The notes: generated by a model from the letters alone, not told the origin. DNA of 64,000 nucleotides from Pseudomonas cerasi (GCF_900074915.1 NZ_LT222319.1:3753001-3817000); one strand, 5' to 3'; positions 8,162 through 20,365 are shown, counted from the stretch's first letter. Translations and numbers: made by a program.

Positions 8162-9564
8162 TCAATAACCAGCCACCGCGTCGTGTAAGGCATTGATCAC
8201 AATTGCGACATCACTGCGTGTGGTCATCCAGTTACAGACAGCCAGACGAAATACCTTTTCCCCTTTGTACGTACTGGGCGTCAGAAACAGTGCACCTGTG
8301 GCATTGATTCTTTCCAGCACTGCCGCGCTGTGCGCGTCATGATCACGCCCGCCGACACGTCGGCAGCGAAACATCACGATGTTCAAATAGACAGGGCACA
8401 ACACGTCGTAATGTTTACACCCGTCAATCCACGAAGCGATCTGGCGTACAACATCACAATTACGCTCTACCAACTCGCGGTAACCCGACTTGCCGTAAGC
8501 CATAAGCGTCATCCATAACGGCAACGCACGATAGCGACGCGACTGTTCGACACCTCGGTTCATGAAAGCAGGAAGCTCGCCCTCCATGGGTACATAGGGC
8601 GCGTCAGCGGAAAAGCTCCGCTCATGAAACGCAGTATGTCGGGTCAGGGCAATTCCACAGTCATAGGGCACGTTAAGCCACTTGTGAGCGTCCGCCGTTA
8701 TCGAATCAGCACGCTCCAGCCCCTCGATCAAGTGTTCGTAACGAGGAGAACAACGAGCAAAGGCACCGAATGCCGCATCGACATGCAACCAGGCGTTGTA
8801 CCTCATGCATAAATCAGCAATACCATTGAGGTCGTCGAAATCACCGCTATTCACGGTACCGGCGCTGGCCACTACAATTCGAGAAGTAGAGGCACTGCTT
8901 TTCAGCGCTTCTTCCAGGTGTTGAATATCCATGGCTTCACGATCAGGCAAACTGCGTATCGACATTATATTTTTGCGACCGATGCCCAGCACACCCAGAC
9001 TTTTGATAACGCTTGAGTGGGCAGATGCCCCGAATACCGCTATCGGAGGGGCTGCTGCAATTCCTTCGCAATGCTGACTCCCGCCTGCTCACCGCACCAC
9101 TCACGAGCGCTGGACAGCCCCACCAGATTTGCCGCGGTCGCTCCGGTTGTCAAAACGCCCTGAAACAAACCCGCCGGAAGCTTCAGCAAGTTACTGATGA
9201 ACGTCAGCACTTGAGCTTCGATGAATGCAGCGATCGAATGGCGCTCAGTGGCGACGTTCTGGTCAAGGACGGAAACCAGCCAGTCTCCGGCAAGTGCAGC
9301 GGGCGTCACACCTCCTGTCACGAAGCCATAGTATCGAGGGCCTGTGCTGCGACTGTGCCCATCAGCGTAGCGCTGCCAATAAGTCCTCAGAGCCTCCAGA
9401 CAACCGAGCCCCTCCTCGGGCATTTCCGCTTGCTGAGTCAGGCCATCAGGGCGCGTGTCGACCGCAGCAGCGGTCTGGGCGCCAGACAGAAAGTCGAGCG
9501 ACAAGCTGCGAAGCTGCGTCAACAGCTCGGGGATACAGCGCTCATCATCCAAAATGCATGACAT
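8162..9564 (-). pseudogene. group II PLP-dependent decarboxylase with frameshift
   Basis: The gene starts at ATG 9564 and ends at TGA 8162. The first part (about 174 codons) carries STGPRYYGFVTGG and TTGATAANL. The second part carries APPIAVFGASAHSSVIK, HVDAAFGAF and the PLP lysine motif DAHKWLN. The two parts lie in different frames: frame 1 hits a stop at 9040 right after KELQQPLR, while the other frame is open across that point. Together they make a normal length (about 468 codons) for an aromatic-L-amino-acid / glutamate-type decarboxylase. A single-base loss (or +2) near 9040-9060 explains this. It is the first gene of the cluster operon; its role in the pathway is not known to me. Confidence 0.8.
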
Positions 9565-9941
9565 TTCGATCCGTCCATGGCCTGCCGAATGAAGCTTCAA
9601 CCGCGACTAAAACGCCGCCCATCGATTTCTTGAATAAGCTTATAACTGCTATTCATTAGGCAGCGCAATAGGATCCAAAGTAGTCACCACATCTTGAAAA
9701 ACACGAAAAATTCGCTTTATTTCCTTTAAAATATTCGATCACTTTAAATATGCATAAATAAGTCATTGGAAAGAAAAATCTAGATGTCGCAGGTGAATAT
9801 TCCAATTACGACATCAGCGCATGATCTTTATGTAAATCACGAAGATCAGGTGCAAAAGCAAAAAGGCCGAATCCCGTTTGCACAGGATTCGGCCCTTCAA
9901 TGCTTTGCCCGGTCAGACCGGGCAACTCATACGCTTGATGC
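9565..9941. other. AT-rich intergenic region upstream of the tgl-type operon
   Basis: About 375 bp separate the decarboxylase start from the gap stop. It holds the gap terminator at the right end and is otherwise markedly AT-rich compared with its neighbours (especially 9690-9790). The operon promoter must lie here, but I see no pair of -35/-10 boxes good enough to name. No coding sequence or RNA gene is evident. Confidence 0.5.
9856..9894 (-). terminator. rho-independent terminator of gap
   Basis: A perfect 10-bp stem, GGCCGAATCC against GGATTCGGCC (9865-9874 with 9885-9894), is followed on the minus strand by TTTTTGCTTTTGC. It lies about 50 nt after the gap stop codon. Confidence 0.85.
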
Positions 9942-11405
9942 TTACTGCGGGAACGCTGGCGGATTGACGTCTGCCATGTCTTCCATCACGCGAACTACCT
10001 GATGGCTGTAACCGAATTCGTTGTCGTACCAGACGTACAGCACAACGCGGTTGTCATTGACGATGGTCGCTTCGGCGTCCACCACACCGGCGTGACGCGA
10101 GCCGACGAAGTCAGTGGAGACCACTTCCTGCGAGTTCACGAAGTCGATCTGCTTGTGCAGGTCCGAGTGCAGCGCCATGTAGCGCAGGTACTCGTTCATT
10201 TCTTCGCGAGTGGTCTGCTTCTCGAGGTTGAGGTTGAGAATGGCCATGGACACGTTCGGCGTCGGAACGCGAATAGCGTTGCCAGTCAGCTTGCCGGCCA
10301 GCTCAGGCAATGCCTTGGCAGCAGCGGTAGCGGCACCGGTTTCGGTGATGACCATGTTCAATGCAGCGCTACGGCCACGACGGTCGCCCTTGTGGAAGTT
10401 GTCGATCAGGTTCTGGTCGTTGGTGTACGAGTGAACCGTTTCGACGTGACCGTTGGTGATGCCGAACTTGTCGTTGACCGCCTTGAGCACCGGCACGATG
10501 GCGTTGGTGGTGCAGGATGCCGCCGAGACGATCTTGTCGTCCGCAGTGATTTCACCGTGGTTGATACCGTGCACGATGTTCTTCAGCTTGCCCTTGCCCG
10601 GCGCGGTCAGGACCACGCGGTCGATGCCCGGGCAGGCCAGATGCTGACCCAGACCGTCGGCATCACGCCATACACCGGTGTTGTCCACCAGCAGAGCGTC
10701 CTTGATACCGTACTGGGTGTAATCCACCTCGGACGGGTTCTTGGCGTAGATCACCTGAATCAGGTTGCCGTTGGCGGTGAGCGTGCTGTTGGCTTCGTCG
10801 ATGGTGATGGTGCCATCGAACGGACCGTGAACCGAGTCACGGCGCAGCAGGCTGGCGCGCTTGACCAGATCGTTTTCCGCGCCCTTGCGGACCACGATGG
10901 CGCGCAGACGCAGGCCGTCGCCACCACCGGTCTTCTCGATCAGGATCCGCGCCAGCAGGCGGCCGATACGACCGAAACCGTACAGCACGACATCGGTGCC
11001 CTTGCGTGGGCTGGTGCCCTGCTGACCCACTACACTGGCCAGTTCTTCGCGAACGAACTGCTCTGGCGTGCGGCCATTGCCTTCGGTCTTGAACTTCACG
11101 GCCAGCTTGCCCAGGTCCACCGAAGCGGCACCCAGCTTGAGCTCGCTCATCGCCTTGATCAGCGGGAACGTCTCGTGTACGGACAACTCAACCGCATCGG
11201 ACTGACGATGACGCGCAAAGCGGTGAGCTTTGAGAATCGCGATGACTGAACGGTTGATCAGGCTACGGCCATAGATCGAGCTCACCACATTATTATTGCG
11301 GTAGAGCTGACCGATGAGCGGGATCATCGCTTCGGCGAGAGCTTCACGATCAATCCATTCACCAAGACACTGGTCGGGCTTCTGAGTCACGGGAACCTTC
11401 CACAT
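9942..11405 (-). CDS. gap: glyceraldehyde-3-phosphate dehydrogenase, N-terminally extended type
   Basis: The product has 487 residues. The GAPDH core begins around residue 130 with the NAD-binding stretch VVLYGFGRIGRLLARIL, followed by the catalytic motif SAASCTTNAIVP (Cys in SCTTN) and a C-terminal WYDNEFGYSHQVVR. The first 130 residues are an extension found in one of the GAPDH paralogues of Pseudomonas that lies next to mfd. It interconverts glyceraldehyde-3-phosphate and 1,3-bisphosphoglycerate; whether it works mainly in glycolysis or gluconeogenesis cannot be read from sequence. It is divergent from mfd with about 190 bp between the starts, and ends in a strong terminator. Confidence 0.95.
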   Translation of the reverse strand: MWKVPVTQKPDQCLGEWIDREALAEAMIPLIGQLYRNNNVVSSIYGRSLINRSVIAILKAHRFARHRQSDAVELSVHETFPLIKAMSELKLGAASVDLGKLAVKFKTEGNGRTPEQFVREELASVVGQQGTSPRKGTDVVLYGFGRIGRLLARILIEKTGGGDGLRLRAIVVRKGAENDLVKRASLLRRDSVHGPFDGTITIDEANSTLTANGNLIQVIYAKNPSEVDYTQYGIKDALLVDNTGVWRDADGLGQHLACPGIDRVVLTAPGKGKLKNIVHGINHGEITADDKIVSAASCTTNAIVPVLKAVNDKFGITNGHVETVHSYTNDQNLIDNFHKGDRRGRSAALNMVITETGAATAAAKALPELAGKLTGNAIRVPTPNVSMAILNLNLEKQTTREEMNEYLRYMALHSDLHKQIDFVNSQEVVSTDFVGSRHAGVVDAEATIVNDNRVVLYVWYDNEFGYSHQVVRVMEDMADVNPPAFPQ

Positions 11406-11595
11406 GTAGGGGCTGAAAAAAGGGGCTACATTATGACCGCGCCTTTGTTTATGAGCAATGCACGGCTGTCATATCGACGCGCACTACATAATTTTCGCCC
11501 GTAAACACTCGGTAATACTCCGGAAAACTGACAGCCACCACCTTCCCCCGTTACAATCGCCGCCCCTGTTGCAACGCCTGGAGCCCGACCTTCCC

Positions 11596-14500
11596 GTGCC
11601 AGTTCTGCGTCTACCGCATCTTTCTGCCGCTGCAGGCAAACAACACTGGGGCAATCTTCCCGGTGCCACACTGAGCCTGGCCATTGCCGAAGCCGCCAGC
11701 GCGGCGAAGCGCTTCACCCTGCTCCTGACCGCCGACAGCCAAAGCGCCGAGCGGCTCGAGCAAGAGCTGAAGTTTTTTGCGCCTACGCTGCCGGTTCTGC
11801 ACTTCCCGGACTGGGAAACCCTGCCCTACGACCTGTTTTCGCCGCATCAGGACATCATTTCCCAGCGTATTGCCAGCCTCTATCGCCTGCCGGAACTGGA
11901 GCATGGCGTTTTGGTAGTTCCCATCACCACCGCCCTACACAGACTGGCGCCGACCAAATTCCTGCTCGGCAGCAGCCTGGTGCTGGATGTTGGCCAGAAG
12001 CTCGATGTGGAAGCCATGCGTACGCGTCTGGAAGCCAGCGGCTACCGGTATGTGGACACGGTCTACGAACACGGCGAGTTCACCGTGCGCGGGGCGCTGA
12101 TCGATCTGTTCCCGATGGGCAGCAAGCTGCCGTTTCGTATCGACCTGTTCGACGATGAGATCGAAACGCTGCGCACCTTCGATCCGGACACCCAGCGCTC
12201 CATCGACAAGGTCGAGTCGGTACGCCTGTTGCCTGCCCGTGAATTCCCGTTGCAGAAAGAAGAAGTCACGCGCTTCAAGGCGCGCTTTCGCGAGCGCTTC
12301 GACGTGGACTTCCGGCGCAGCCCGATTTTCCAGGACTTGAGCAGCGGCATTACGCCTGCCGGCATCGAGTACTACATCCCGTTGTTCTTCGAGGAAACCT
12401 CGACGCTGTTCGATTATCTGCCGCAGGACACTCAGGTGTTCTCCCTGCCGGGCATCGAACAGGCTGCCGAGAACTTCTGGAACGACGTGCGCAATCGCTA
12501 TGAAGAACGCCGCGTCGACCCGGCCCGGCCGCTGCTGCCGCCAGCCGAGTTGTTTCTCCCGGTAGAAGACTGCTTCGCGCGCCTGAAAAACTGGCCGCGC
12601 GTGGTCGCCAGCCAGCAGGATGTCGACGCCGGTGCCGGACGCGAGCGTTTCCCGGCGCAGTCCCTGCCGGACCTGTCCATCGAAGCCAAGGCCACTCAAC
12701 CACTGGCGGCCCTGTCGAATTTTCTGGATGACTTCCCCGGTCGCGTGCTGTTCACCGCCGAGTCTGCCGGACGCCGGGAAGTGCTGCTGGAACTGCTCGA
12801 ACGCCTCAAGCTGCGACCCAAGACCGTCGACAGCTGGCTGGACTTCGTCGACGGCAAGGACCGGCTGGCGATCACCATCGCGCCGCTTGACGAAGGCCTG
12901 CTGCTGGAACAACCAGCCCTGGCGCTGATCGCAGAGAGCCCGCTGTTCGGCCAGCGTGTCATGCAACGCCGTCGCCGCGAAAAGCGCACCGACGGCGGCA
13001 ATAACGATGCAGTCATCAAGAACCTCACCGAGCTGCGCGAAGGCGCGCCGGTGGTGCACATCGATCATGGTGTAGGTCGTTATCTCGGGCTCGCGACCCT
13101 GGAAGTCGAAAACCAGGTCGCCGAATTCCTGATGCTGGCCTACGCCGAAGACGCCAAGCTGTACGTCCCGGTCGCCAACCTGCACCTGATTGCCCGCTAC
13201 ACCGGCAGCGACGACGAAACCGCGCCGCTGCACCGCCTGGGCTCGGAAACCTGGCAGAAAGCCAAGCGTAAGGCTGCCGAGCAAGTCCGTGACGTGGCGG
13301 CCGAACTGCTGGACATCTACGCGCGTCGCGCAGCCCGCGAAGGCTATGCGTTTGCCGACCCGAAAGCCGATTACGCGACCTTCAGCGCAGGCTTCCCGTT
13401 CGAAGAGACACCGGATCAGCAGACCACCATCGATGCCGTGCGCGCCGACATGCTGGCGCCCAAGCCGATGGATCGGCTGGTCTGTGGCGACGTGGGCTTC
13501 GGCAAGACCGAGGTGGCCATGCGCGCTGCCTTCATCGCCGTGCATGGCGGGCGTCAGGTGGCCATTCTGGTGCCGACCACCCTGCTCGCCCAGCAGCACT
13601 ACAACAGTTTCCGCGACCGTTTCGCCGACTGGCCGGTGACCGTCGAGGTGATGAGCCGCTTCAAGTCGGCCAAGGAAGTCAGCGCCGCGGTTGCCGATCT
13701 GGCCGAGGGCAAAATCGACATCGTTATCGGGACGCACAAGCTGTTGCAGGATGACGTCAAGATCAAGAACCTCGGTCTGGTGATCATCGACGAAGAACAC
13801 CGGTTTGGCGTGCGCCAGAAAGAACAGCTCAAGGCGCTGCGCAGCGAGGTCGATATTCTGACCCTGACTGCAACGCCGATCCCGCGCACCCTGAACATGG
13901 CCGTGTCGGGCATGCGTGATCTGTCGATCATCGCCACGCCACCGGCGCGCAGGCTGTCGGTGCGCACTTTCGTGATGGAGCAGAACAAGCCGACCATCAA
14001 GGAAGCCCTGCTGCGCGAGCTGTTGCGCGGCGGTCAGGTCTATTACCTGCACAACGACGTCAAGACCATCGAGAAATGCGCCGCCGACCTGGCCGAGCTG
14101 GTGCCGGAGGCGCGTATCGGCATCGGCCACGGGCAGATGCGCGAGCGCGAACTCGAACAGGTGATGAGCGACTTCTACCACAAGCGCTTCAATGTGCTGA
14201 TCGCCTCGACCATCATCGAGACCGGCATCGACGTACCGAGCGCCAACACCATCATCATCGAGCGCGCCGACAAGTTCGGTCTGGCCCAGTTGCACCAGTT
14301 GCGCGGTCGCGTCGGGCGCAGTCACCACCAGGCCTATGCCTACCTGCTGACCCCGCCGCGCAAACAGATCACCCCGGATGCCGAAAAGCGTCTGGAAGCG
14401 ATTGCCAACACCCAGGACCTGGGCGCGGGCTTCGTGCTCGCCACCAACGACCTGGAGATCCGTGGCGCAGGCGAACTGCTCGGTGACGGCCAGAGCGGCC

Positions 14501-15048
14501 AGATCCAGGCGGTGGGCTTCACCCTGTACATGGAAATGCTCGAGCGCGCAGTGAAGTCGATTCGCAAGGGCGAGCAGCCCAATCTCGACCAGCCGCTGGG
14601 CGGCGGACCGGAAATCAACCTGCGTGTACCGGCATTGATCCCCGAAGCCTACCTGCCAGATGTGCATACGCGCCTGATTCTCTACAAGCGCATTGCCAAC
14701 GCCGCCGACGAAGAGGCGCTCAAGGACCTGCAGGTCGAAATGATCGACCGCTTCGGCCTGCTTCCGGAACCGACCAAGAATCTGGTGCGTATCACGCTGC
14801 TCAAACTGCACGCCGAACAGCTGGGCATCCGGAAAATCGACGGTGGCCCGCAAGGTGGCCGTATCGAGTTCGCGGCCGAGACGCCGGTTGACCCACTGAC
14901 CCTGATCAAGCTGATCCAGAGCCAGCCCAACCGCTACAAGTTCGAAGGTGCCACGCTGTTCAAATTCATGGTTCCCATGGAGCGCCCGGAAGAGCGCTTC
15001 AACACGATCGAAGCGCTGCTTGAGCGCCTGACCCCGAAAACTGCTTGA
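11596..15048 (+). CDS. mfd: transcription-repair coupling factor Mfd
   Basis: The GTG at 11596 gives 1150 residues, starting VPVLRLPHL, which matches the N-terminus of pseudomonad Mfd; GGAG lies about 12 nt upstream. An in-frame ATG at 11458 would add 46 residues of non-conserved sequence. Domains in order are: UvrB-like damage-recognition region (HFPDWETLPYD, about residues 75-85), RNA polymerase interaction domain (HIDHGVGRYLG, about 487), SF2 translocase with Walker A GDVGFGKTE (about 632) and DEEH box (about 731), and a C-terminal TRCF domain. It displaces stalled RNA polymerase and recruits UvrA for strand-specific repair. The antisense frame is also open for over 1000 codons, which is only a GC-rich codon effect. 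Confidence 0.98.
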   Translation: MPVLRLPHLSAAAGKQHWGNLPGATLSLAIAEAASAAKRFTLLLTADSQSAERLEQELKFFAPTLPVLHFPDWETLPYDLFSPHQDIISQRIASLYRLPELEHGVLVVPITTALHRLAPTKFLLGSSLVLDVGQKLDVEAMRTRLEASGYRYVDTVYEHGEFTVRGALIDLFPMGSKLPFRIDLFDDEIETLRTFDPDTQRSIDKVESVRLLPAREFPLQKEEVTRFKARFRERFDVDFRRSPIFQDLSSGITPAGIEYYIPLFFEETSTLFDYLPQDTQVFSLPGIEQAAENFWNDVRNRYEERRVDPARPLLPPAELFLPVEDCFARLKNWPRVVASQQDVDAGAGRERFPAQSLPDLSIEAKATQPLAALSNFLDDFPGRVLFTAESAGRREVLLELLERLKLRPKTVDSWLDFVDGKDRLAITIAPLDEGLLLEQPALALIAESPLFGQRVMQRRRREKRTDGGNNDAVIKNLTELREGAPVVHIDHGVGRYLGLATLEVENQVAEFLMLAYAEDAKLYVPVANLHLIARYTGSDDETAPLHRLGSETWQKAKRKAAEQVRDVAAELLDIYARRAAREGYAFADPKADYATFSAGFPFEETPDQQTTIDAVRADMLAPKPMDRLVCGDVGFGKTEVAMRAAFIAVHGGRQVAILVPTTLLAQQHYNSFRDRFADWPVTVEVMSRFKSAKEVSAAVADLAEGKIDIVIGTHKLLQDDVKIKNLGLVIIDEEHRFGVRQKEQLKALRSEVDILTLTATPIPRTLNMAVSGMRDLSIIATPPARRLSVRTFVMEQNKPTIKEALLRELLRGGQVYYLHNDVKTIEKCAADLAELVPEARIGIGHGQMRERELEQVMSDFYHKRFNVLIASTIIETGIDVPSANTIIIERADKFGLAQLHQLRGRVGRSHHQAYAYLLTPPRKQITPDAEKRLEAIANTQDLGAGFVLATNDLEIRGAGELLGDGQSGQIQAVGFTLYMEMLERAVKSIRKGEQPNLDQPLGGGPEINLRVPALIPEAYLPDVHTRLILYKRIANAADEEALKDLQVEMIDRFGLLPEPTKNLVRITLLKLHAEQLGIRKIDGGPQGGRIEFAAETPVDPLTLIKLIQSQPNRYKFEGATLFKFMVPMERPEERFNTIEALLERLTPKTA

Positions 15049-15059
15049 AGGATTCACGC

Positions 15060-15584
15060 ATGCGTCTGTTTCGTTCATTGATCCTGCTGCTGACGCTGAT
15101 CGCGCCGACCGCGTTCGCCGACGGCCTGTATCAGGTCGAGATTCTGCTGTTTCGCCAGAACGGCGAGCCGGCCTCGACCCGCCAGCTTGTACCGGAAAAC
15201 TGGGACAAGGGCGCACAGAAGATCGACGCGAACGATGAACGAAGCCCCGCCCTCAATGATCTGGCGAGCAAACTGCAAGGCAGTGGCAACTATGAAGTGC
15301 TGATGCAGCGCGCCTGGCAGCAGAGCATCGGCAGCGAACCGGGCAAAGTCGCCATCACCAATGGTGAAGAGCGGCTTGGGCATTTCCCGATCGAAGGTAC
15401 AGTGAGTCTGGCGATGGCACGCTTCACCGATATTGGTGCACAATTCTGGGTCAACCAGCTGGACCCGCATGGCGTGGTCATCAGCAGTGAACGATTGAAG
15501 CAGACTGCCAGGGTAAAGAACGGTGAGCTGACCTATCTGGACAACGGCAACCTCGCGTTGCTGATCAAGGTTTCTCCTCTTTGA
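15060..15584 (+). CDS. CsiV-family periplasmic protein
   Basis: The product has 174 residues from ATG 15060, 11 nt after the mfd stop. It has a signal peptide (LFRSLILLLTLIAPTAFA, cleavage before DGLY) and then YQVEILLFRQ, the usual opening of the CsiV domain. CsiV is described as a peptidoglycan-binding outer-membrane-linked partner of lipoprotein/LpoA-type cell-wall synthesis in Vibrio; in Pseudomonas the role is unproven. It is probably co-transcribed with mfd and is followed by a strong terminator. Confidence 0.8.
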   Translation: MRLFRSLILLLTLIAPTAFADGLYQVEILLFRQNGEPASTRQLVPENWDKGAQKIDANDERSPALNDLASKLQGSGNYEVLMQRAWQQSIGSEPGKVAITNGEERLGHFPIEGTVSLAMARFTDIGAQFWVNQLDPHGVVISSERLKQTARVKNGELTYLDNGNLALLIKVSPL

Positions 15585-15597
15585 TCTTTACGTACGC

Positions 15598-15626
15598 AAG
15601 GGACGCCCGGGCGTCCCCTTTCTTTT
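15598..15626 (+). terminator. terminator after the mfd-csiV unit
   Basis: A perfect 18-nt self-complementary run (GGGACGCCC/GGGCGTCCC, 15600-15617) is followed by CTTTCTTTTT on the plus strand. Confidence 0.8.
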
Positions 15627-15659
15627 TGAGCATCGCTGCGGCGTAGGGCTTTTTAAAAC

Positions 15660-18404
<2,745 letters not shown>

Positions 18405-18417
18405 ACCCGTCCGGCGC

Positions 18418-18984
18418 TTATTCGACAGCAACCTGCTGGAGAATTTGCGCCGTGGACAGGACCGTGGCGTATTCACCGTGCAGGTTGGCCAGCGACATTG
18501 CATGCACGTCCTCGGCACTGCGCGGCGTGCCGAAAAAGTCCTGTTGATCGAAGGTAAAGCAGGCATCGTGCGCGACCAGCACATCAAACCCCAGATTGCC
18601 GCCACTGCGTGCGGTGGACTCGACCGAATTGTTGGTGATCACGCCGACAATCACCACCTGCCCGATCCCGTCCGAACGTAACCACATCTCCAGAAACGAT
18701 CCGCAAAACGCGTCGGGGACCTGCTTGCTCAACTCCCGCTCATCGGCACGCGGCAAGAACGCTGGCTGATACTCGACCCCCGACTGCTCCGGCCAGAACA
18801 CTGATTGCGGCGACGTCGAGAAATGCCGGACGTGGATCACCGGACGCCCGGATTGTCGCCAAGCACTCAGCAGCGCGCCGATATTCGCCTCGGCCTGCGG
18901 ATTGTTACGCCGCCCCAGCTTGGGGTGATTGATGCCCTGCTGCATGTCGATCAGGATCAGCGCGCTGTTGCCTTGAATATCCAT
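18418..18984 (-). CDS. isochorismatase-fold hydrolase-like protein, catalytic Cys replaced by Ser
   Basis: The product has 188 residues. The fold is shown by LILIDMQQG (Asp13), the LSKQVPDAF region (Lys87) and a V-G-V-I-T-N-N-S-V-E-S-T-A-R motif. In the cysteine-hydrolase family the last motif carries the nucleophile Cys; here position 120 is Ser. A subfamily with TNNSVEST is, to my memory, recurrent, so this is more likely a lineage feature than a mutation. Its substrate is unknown. It converges with the helicase gene and is divergent from the SDR gene. Confidence 0.8.
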   Translation of the reverse strand: MDIQGNSALILIDMQQGINHPKLGRRNNPQAEANIGALLSAWRQSGRPVIHVRHFSTSPQSVFWPEQSGVEYQPAFLPRADERELSKQVPDAFCGSFLEMWLRSDGIGQVVIVGVITNNSVESTARSGGNLGFDVLVAHDACFTFDQQDFFGTPRSAEDVHAMSLANLHGEYATVLSTAQILQQVAVE

Positions 18985-19097
18985 GTTGAATCAGTCCGAA
19001 CTTTTGGTTCAGCAAGACTATCGCAATCAAGGTCTATTCTGGTCGCAATCGTCGATAGGCTCAGGCCTGTCCGAGACCTGCCCCCAAGGAGAACATC

Positions 19098-19847
19098 ATG
19101 ATCGAACACCTTAAACTCGCCGGCAAAGTAGCGCTCGTGCAGGGCGGCTCACGCGGTATCGGCGCGGCCATCGTCCAGCGCCTGGCCAAAGAAGGCGCTG
19201 CCGTGGCGTTTACCTACGTCAGCTCCGAGGTCAACGCTCTGGAGATTCAGGACAGCATCGTCGCCAACGGCGGCCGGGCCCTGGCCATTCGCGCCGACAG
19301 CGCCGACGAAAAAGCCATCCGCCAGGCCGTACAGACCACTGCCGAGACCCTTGGCAGGCTGGATATTCTGGTCAACAACGCCGGCATTCTGGCCATTGCG
19401 CCGCTCAATGAATTCAGCATGCAGGACTTCGACAAAACTCTGGCAATCAACGTGCGCAGCGTGTTCATCGCCAGCCAGGAAGCCGCTCGGCACATGGAAG
19501 AAGGCGGCCGCATCATCAATATCGGCAGCACCAACGCCGACCGCATGCCCTTTGCGGGCGGTGCCACGTACGCCATGAGCAAGTCGGCGCTGATCGGCCT
19601 GACCAAAGGCATGGCCCGCGACCTCGGCCCGCAGGGCATCACCGTCAACAACGTCCAGCCCGGCCCGGTGGACACCGACATGAACCCGGCGCAGGGCGAA
19701 TTCGCCGAAACCCTGAAAGCACTGATGGCCCTGCCCCGCTACGGCACCAGCGAAGAAATCGCCAGCTTCGTTGCCTACCTGGCAGGCCCGGAAGCCGGCT
19801 ACATAACCGGTGCCAGCCTGACCATCGATGGCGGCTTTAGCGCCTGA
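19098..19847 (+). CDS. short-chain dehydrogenase/reductase (SDR)
   Basis: The product has 249 residues with AAGGAG 9 nt before ATG 19098. It has the classical SDR motifs: cofactor loop GGSRGIG (16-22), NNAG (93-96), and catalytic Ser144, Tyr158, Lys162 (YAMSK). The C-terminus ends with the usual ITGASLTIDGGF. It is an NAD(P)H-dependent oxidoreductase of the 3-oxoacyl-ACP reductase-like type; substrate unknown. Confidence 0.9.
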   Translation: MIEHLKLAGKVALVQGGSRGIGAAIVQRLAKEGAAVAFTYVSSEVNALEIQDSIVANGGRALAIRADSADEKAIRQAVQTTAETLGRLDILVNNAGILAIAPLNEFSMQDFDKTLAINVRSVFIASQEAARHMEEGGRIINIGSTNADRMPFAGGATYAMSKSALIGLTKGMARDLGPQGITVNNVQPGPVDTDMNPAQGEFAETLKALMALPRYGTSEEIASFVAYLAGPEAGYITGASLTIDGGFSA

Positions 19848-19860
19848 AGCCTCCACCACA

Positions 19861-19887
19861 TGCGGCCCTTTGCCCAAGGGCCGCATC
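19861..19887 (+). terminator. hairpin after the SDR gene
   Basis: A 9-bp GC-rich stem (GCGGCCCTT / AAGGGCCGC) has a TGCCC loop just after the SDR stop. There is no T-run directly after it, so termination would be weak or factor-dependent. Confidence 0.5.
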
Positions 19888-20025
19888 CGCTACAAAGGCT
19901 TTTTACTGGCGAATCGTCGTTTATTTGCTTAAGCGCATGAAAAATCTGAAAAAAAGTTTTGCGTTAGGAAAAGGTTTCGACTACATTAGCGCGCCTCGAC
20001 AGACACAACGTTGTCGTCGAGATAC

Positions 20026-20115
20026 GGTGAGGTGTCCGAGTGGCTTAAGGAGCACGCCTGGAAAGTGTGTATACAAGAAATTGTATCGAGGGTTCGAATC
20101 CCTCCTTCACCGCCA
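20026..20115 (+). tRNA. tRNA-Ser(GGA)
   Basis: This is a 90-nt class II tRNA. The acceptor stem GGTGAGG pairs with CTTCACC, followed by discriminator G and encoded CCA. The anticodon loop is CTGGAAA (anticodon GGA) in a CACGC/GTGTG stem, with a long variable arm and a GGTTCGAATCC T-arm. It marks the border with the prophage, and tRNA-Ser genes are common phage integration sites, so its 3' end is the probable attachment site. Confidence 0.95.
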
Positions 20116-20365
20116 TATTCGAAACACGCTAAACCCCTGAATTCATTAAAGAATTTCAGGGGTTTTGTGTTTATAGGTTGTCGGTTAGGACCATTTTAGG
20201 ACCAAAACAGCGTTCTACAGTCCGCTCCACGCCTTTCTGCACCACTCCTCCGGCATCCTGCCGACGAACACCACTCCTCAACGTGAAACACTCGACCACT
20301 GTACGCAAATACAGGGCTTGAAGCAGCGCGCGCTACCGCGCTGCACTAAAAATTAGGGAATGCCT
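20116..20365. other. prophage edge: probable attachment region
   Basis: About 250 bp lie between the tRNA and the effector stop codon. Besides the terminator it holds a short direct repeat AGGACCA-TTTT-AGGACCA near 20189-20207, which could be integrase arm-type sites. No gene is evident. The exact att core cannot be defined without the other end of the prophage. Confidence 0.45.
20131..20171 (+). terminator. terminator downstream of tRNA-Ser
   Basis: The inverted repeat CCCCTGAA...TTCAGGGG is followed by TTTTGTGTTT, starting 16 nt after the tRNA. Confidence 0.75.

Noticed and set aside
9784..10002. Plus-strand 72-codon frame in the intergenic region before gap
   Set aside because: It runs through the gap terminator and into gap codons; no ribosome site.
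10002..11249. Plus-strand frame of 415 codons opposite gap
   Set aside because: Antisense shadow of a clear GAPDH gene.
11935..15216. Antisense open frame of 1093 codons opposite mfd
   Set aside because: It mirrors the mfd codons, has no recognisable domain, and such long antisense frames are normal in GC-rich genes.
19149..19886. Minus-strand frame of 245 codons opposite the SDR gene
   Set aside because: The plus-strand SDR has all catalytic motifs; the minus frame has none.
20116..20365. Integrase gene at the tRNA side of the prophage
   Set aside because: No open frame with tyrosine or serine recombinase motifs; the integrase is expected at the other end.
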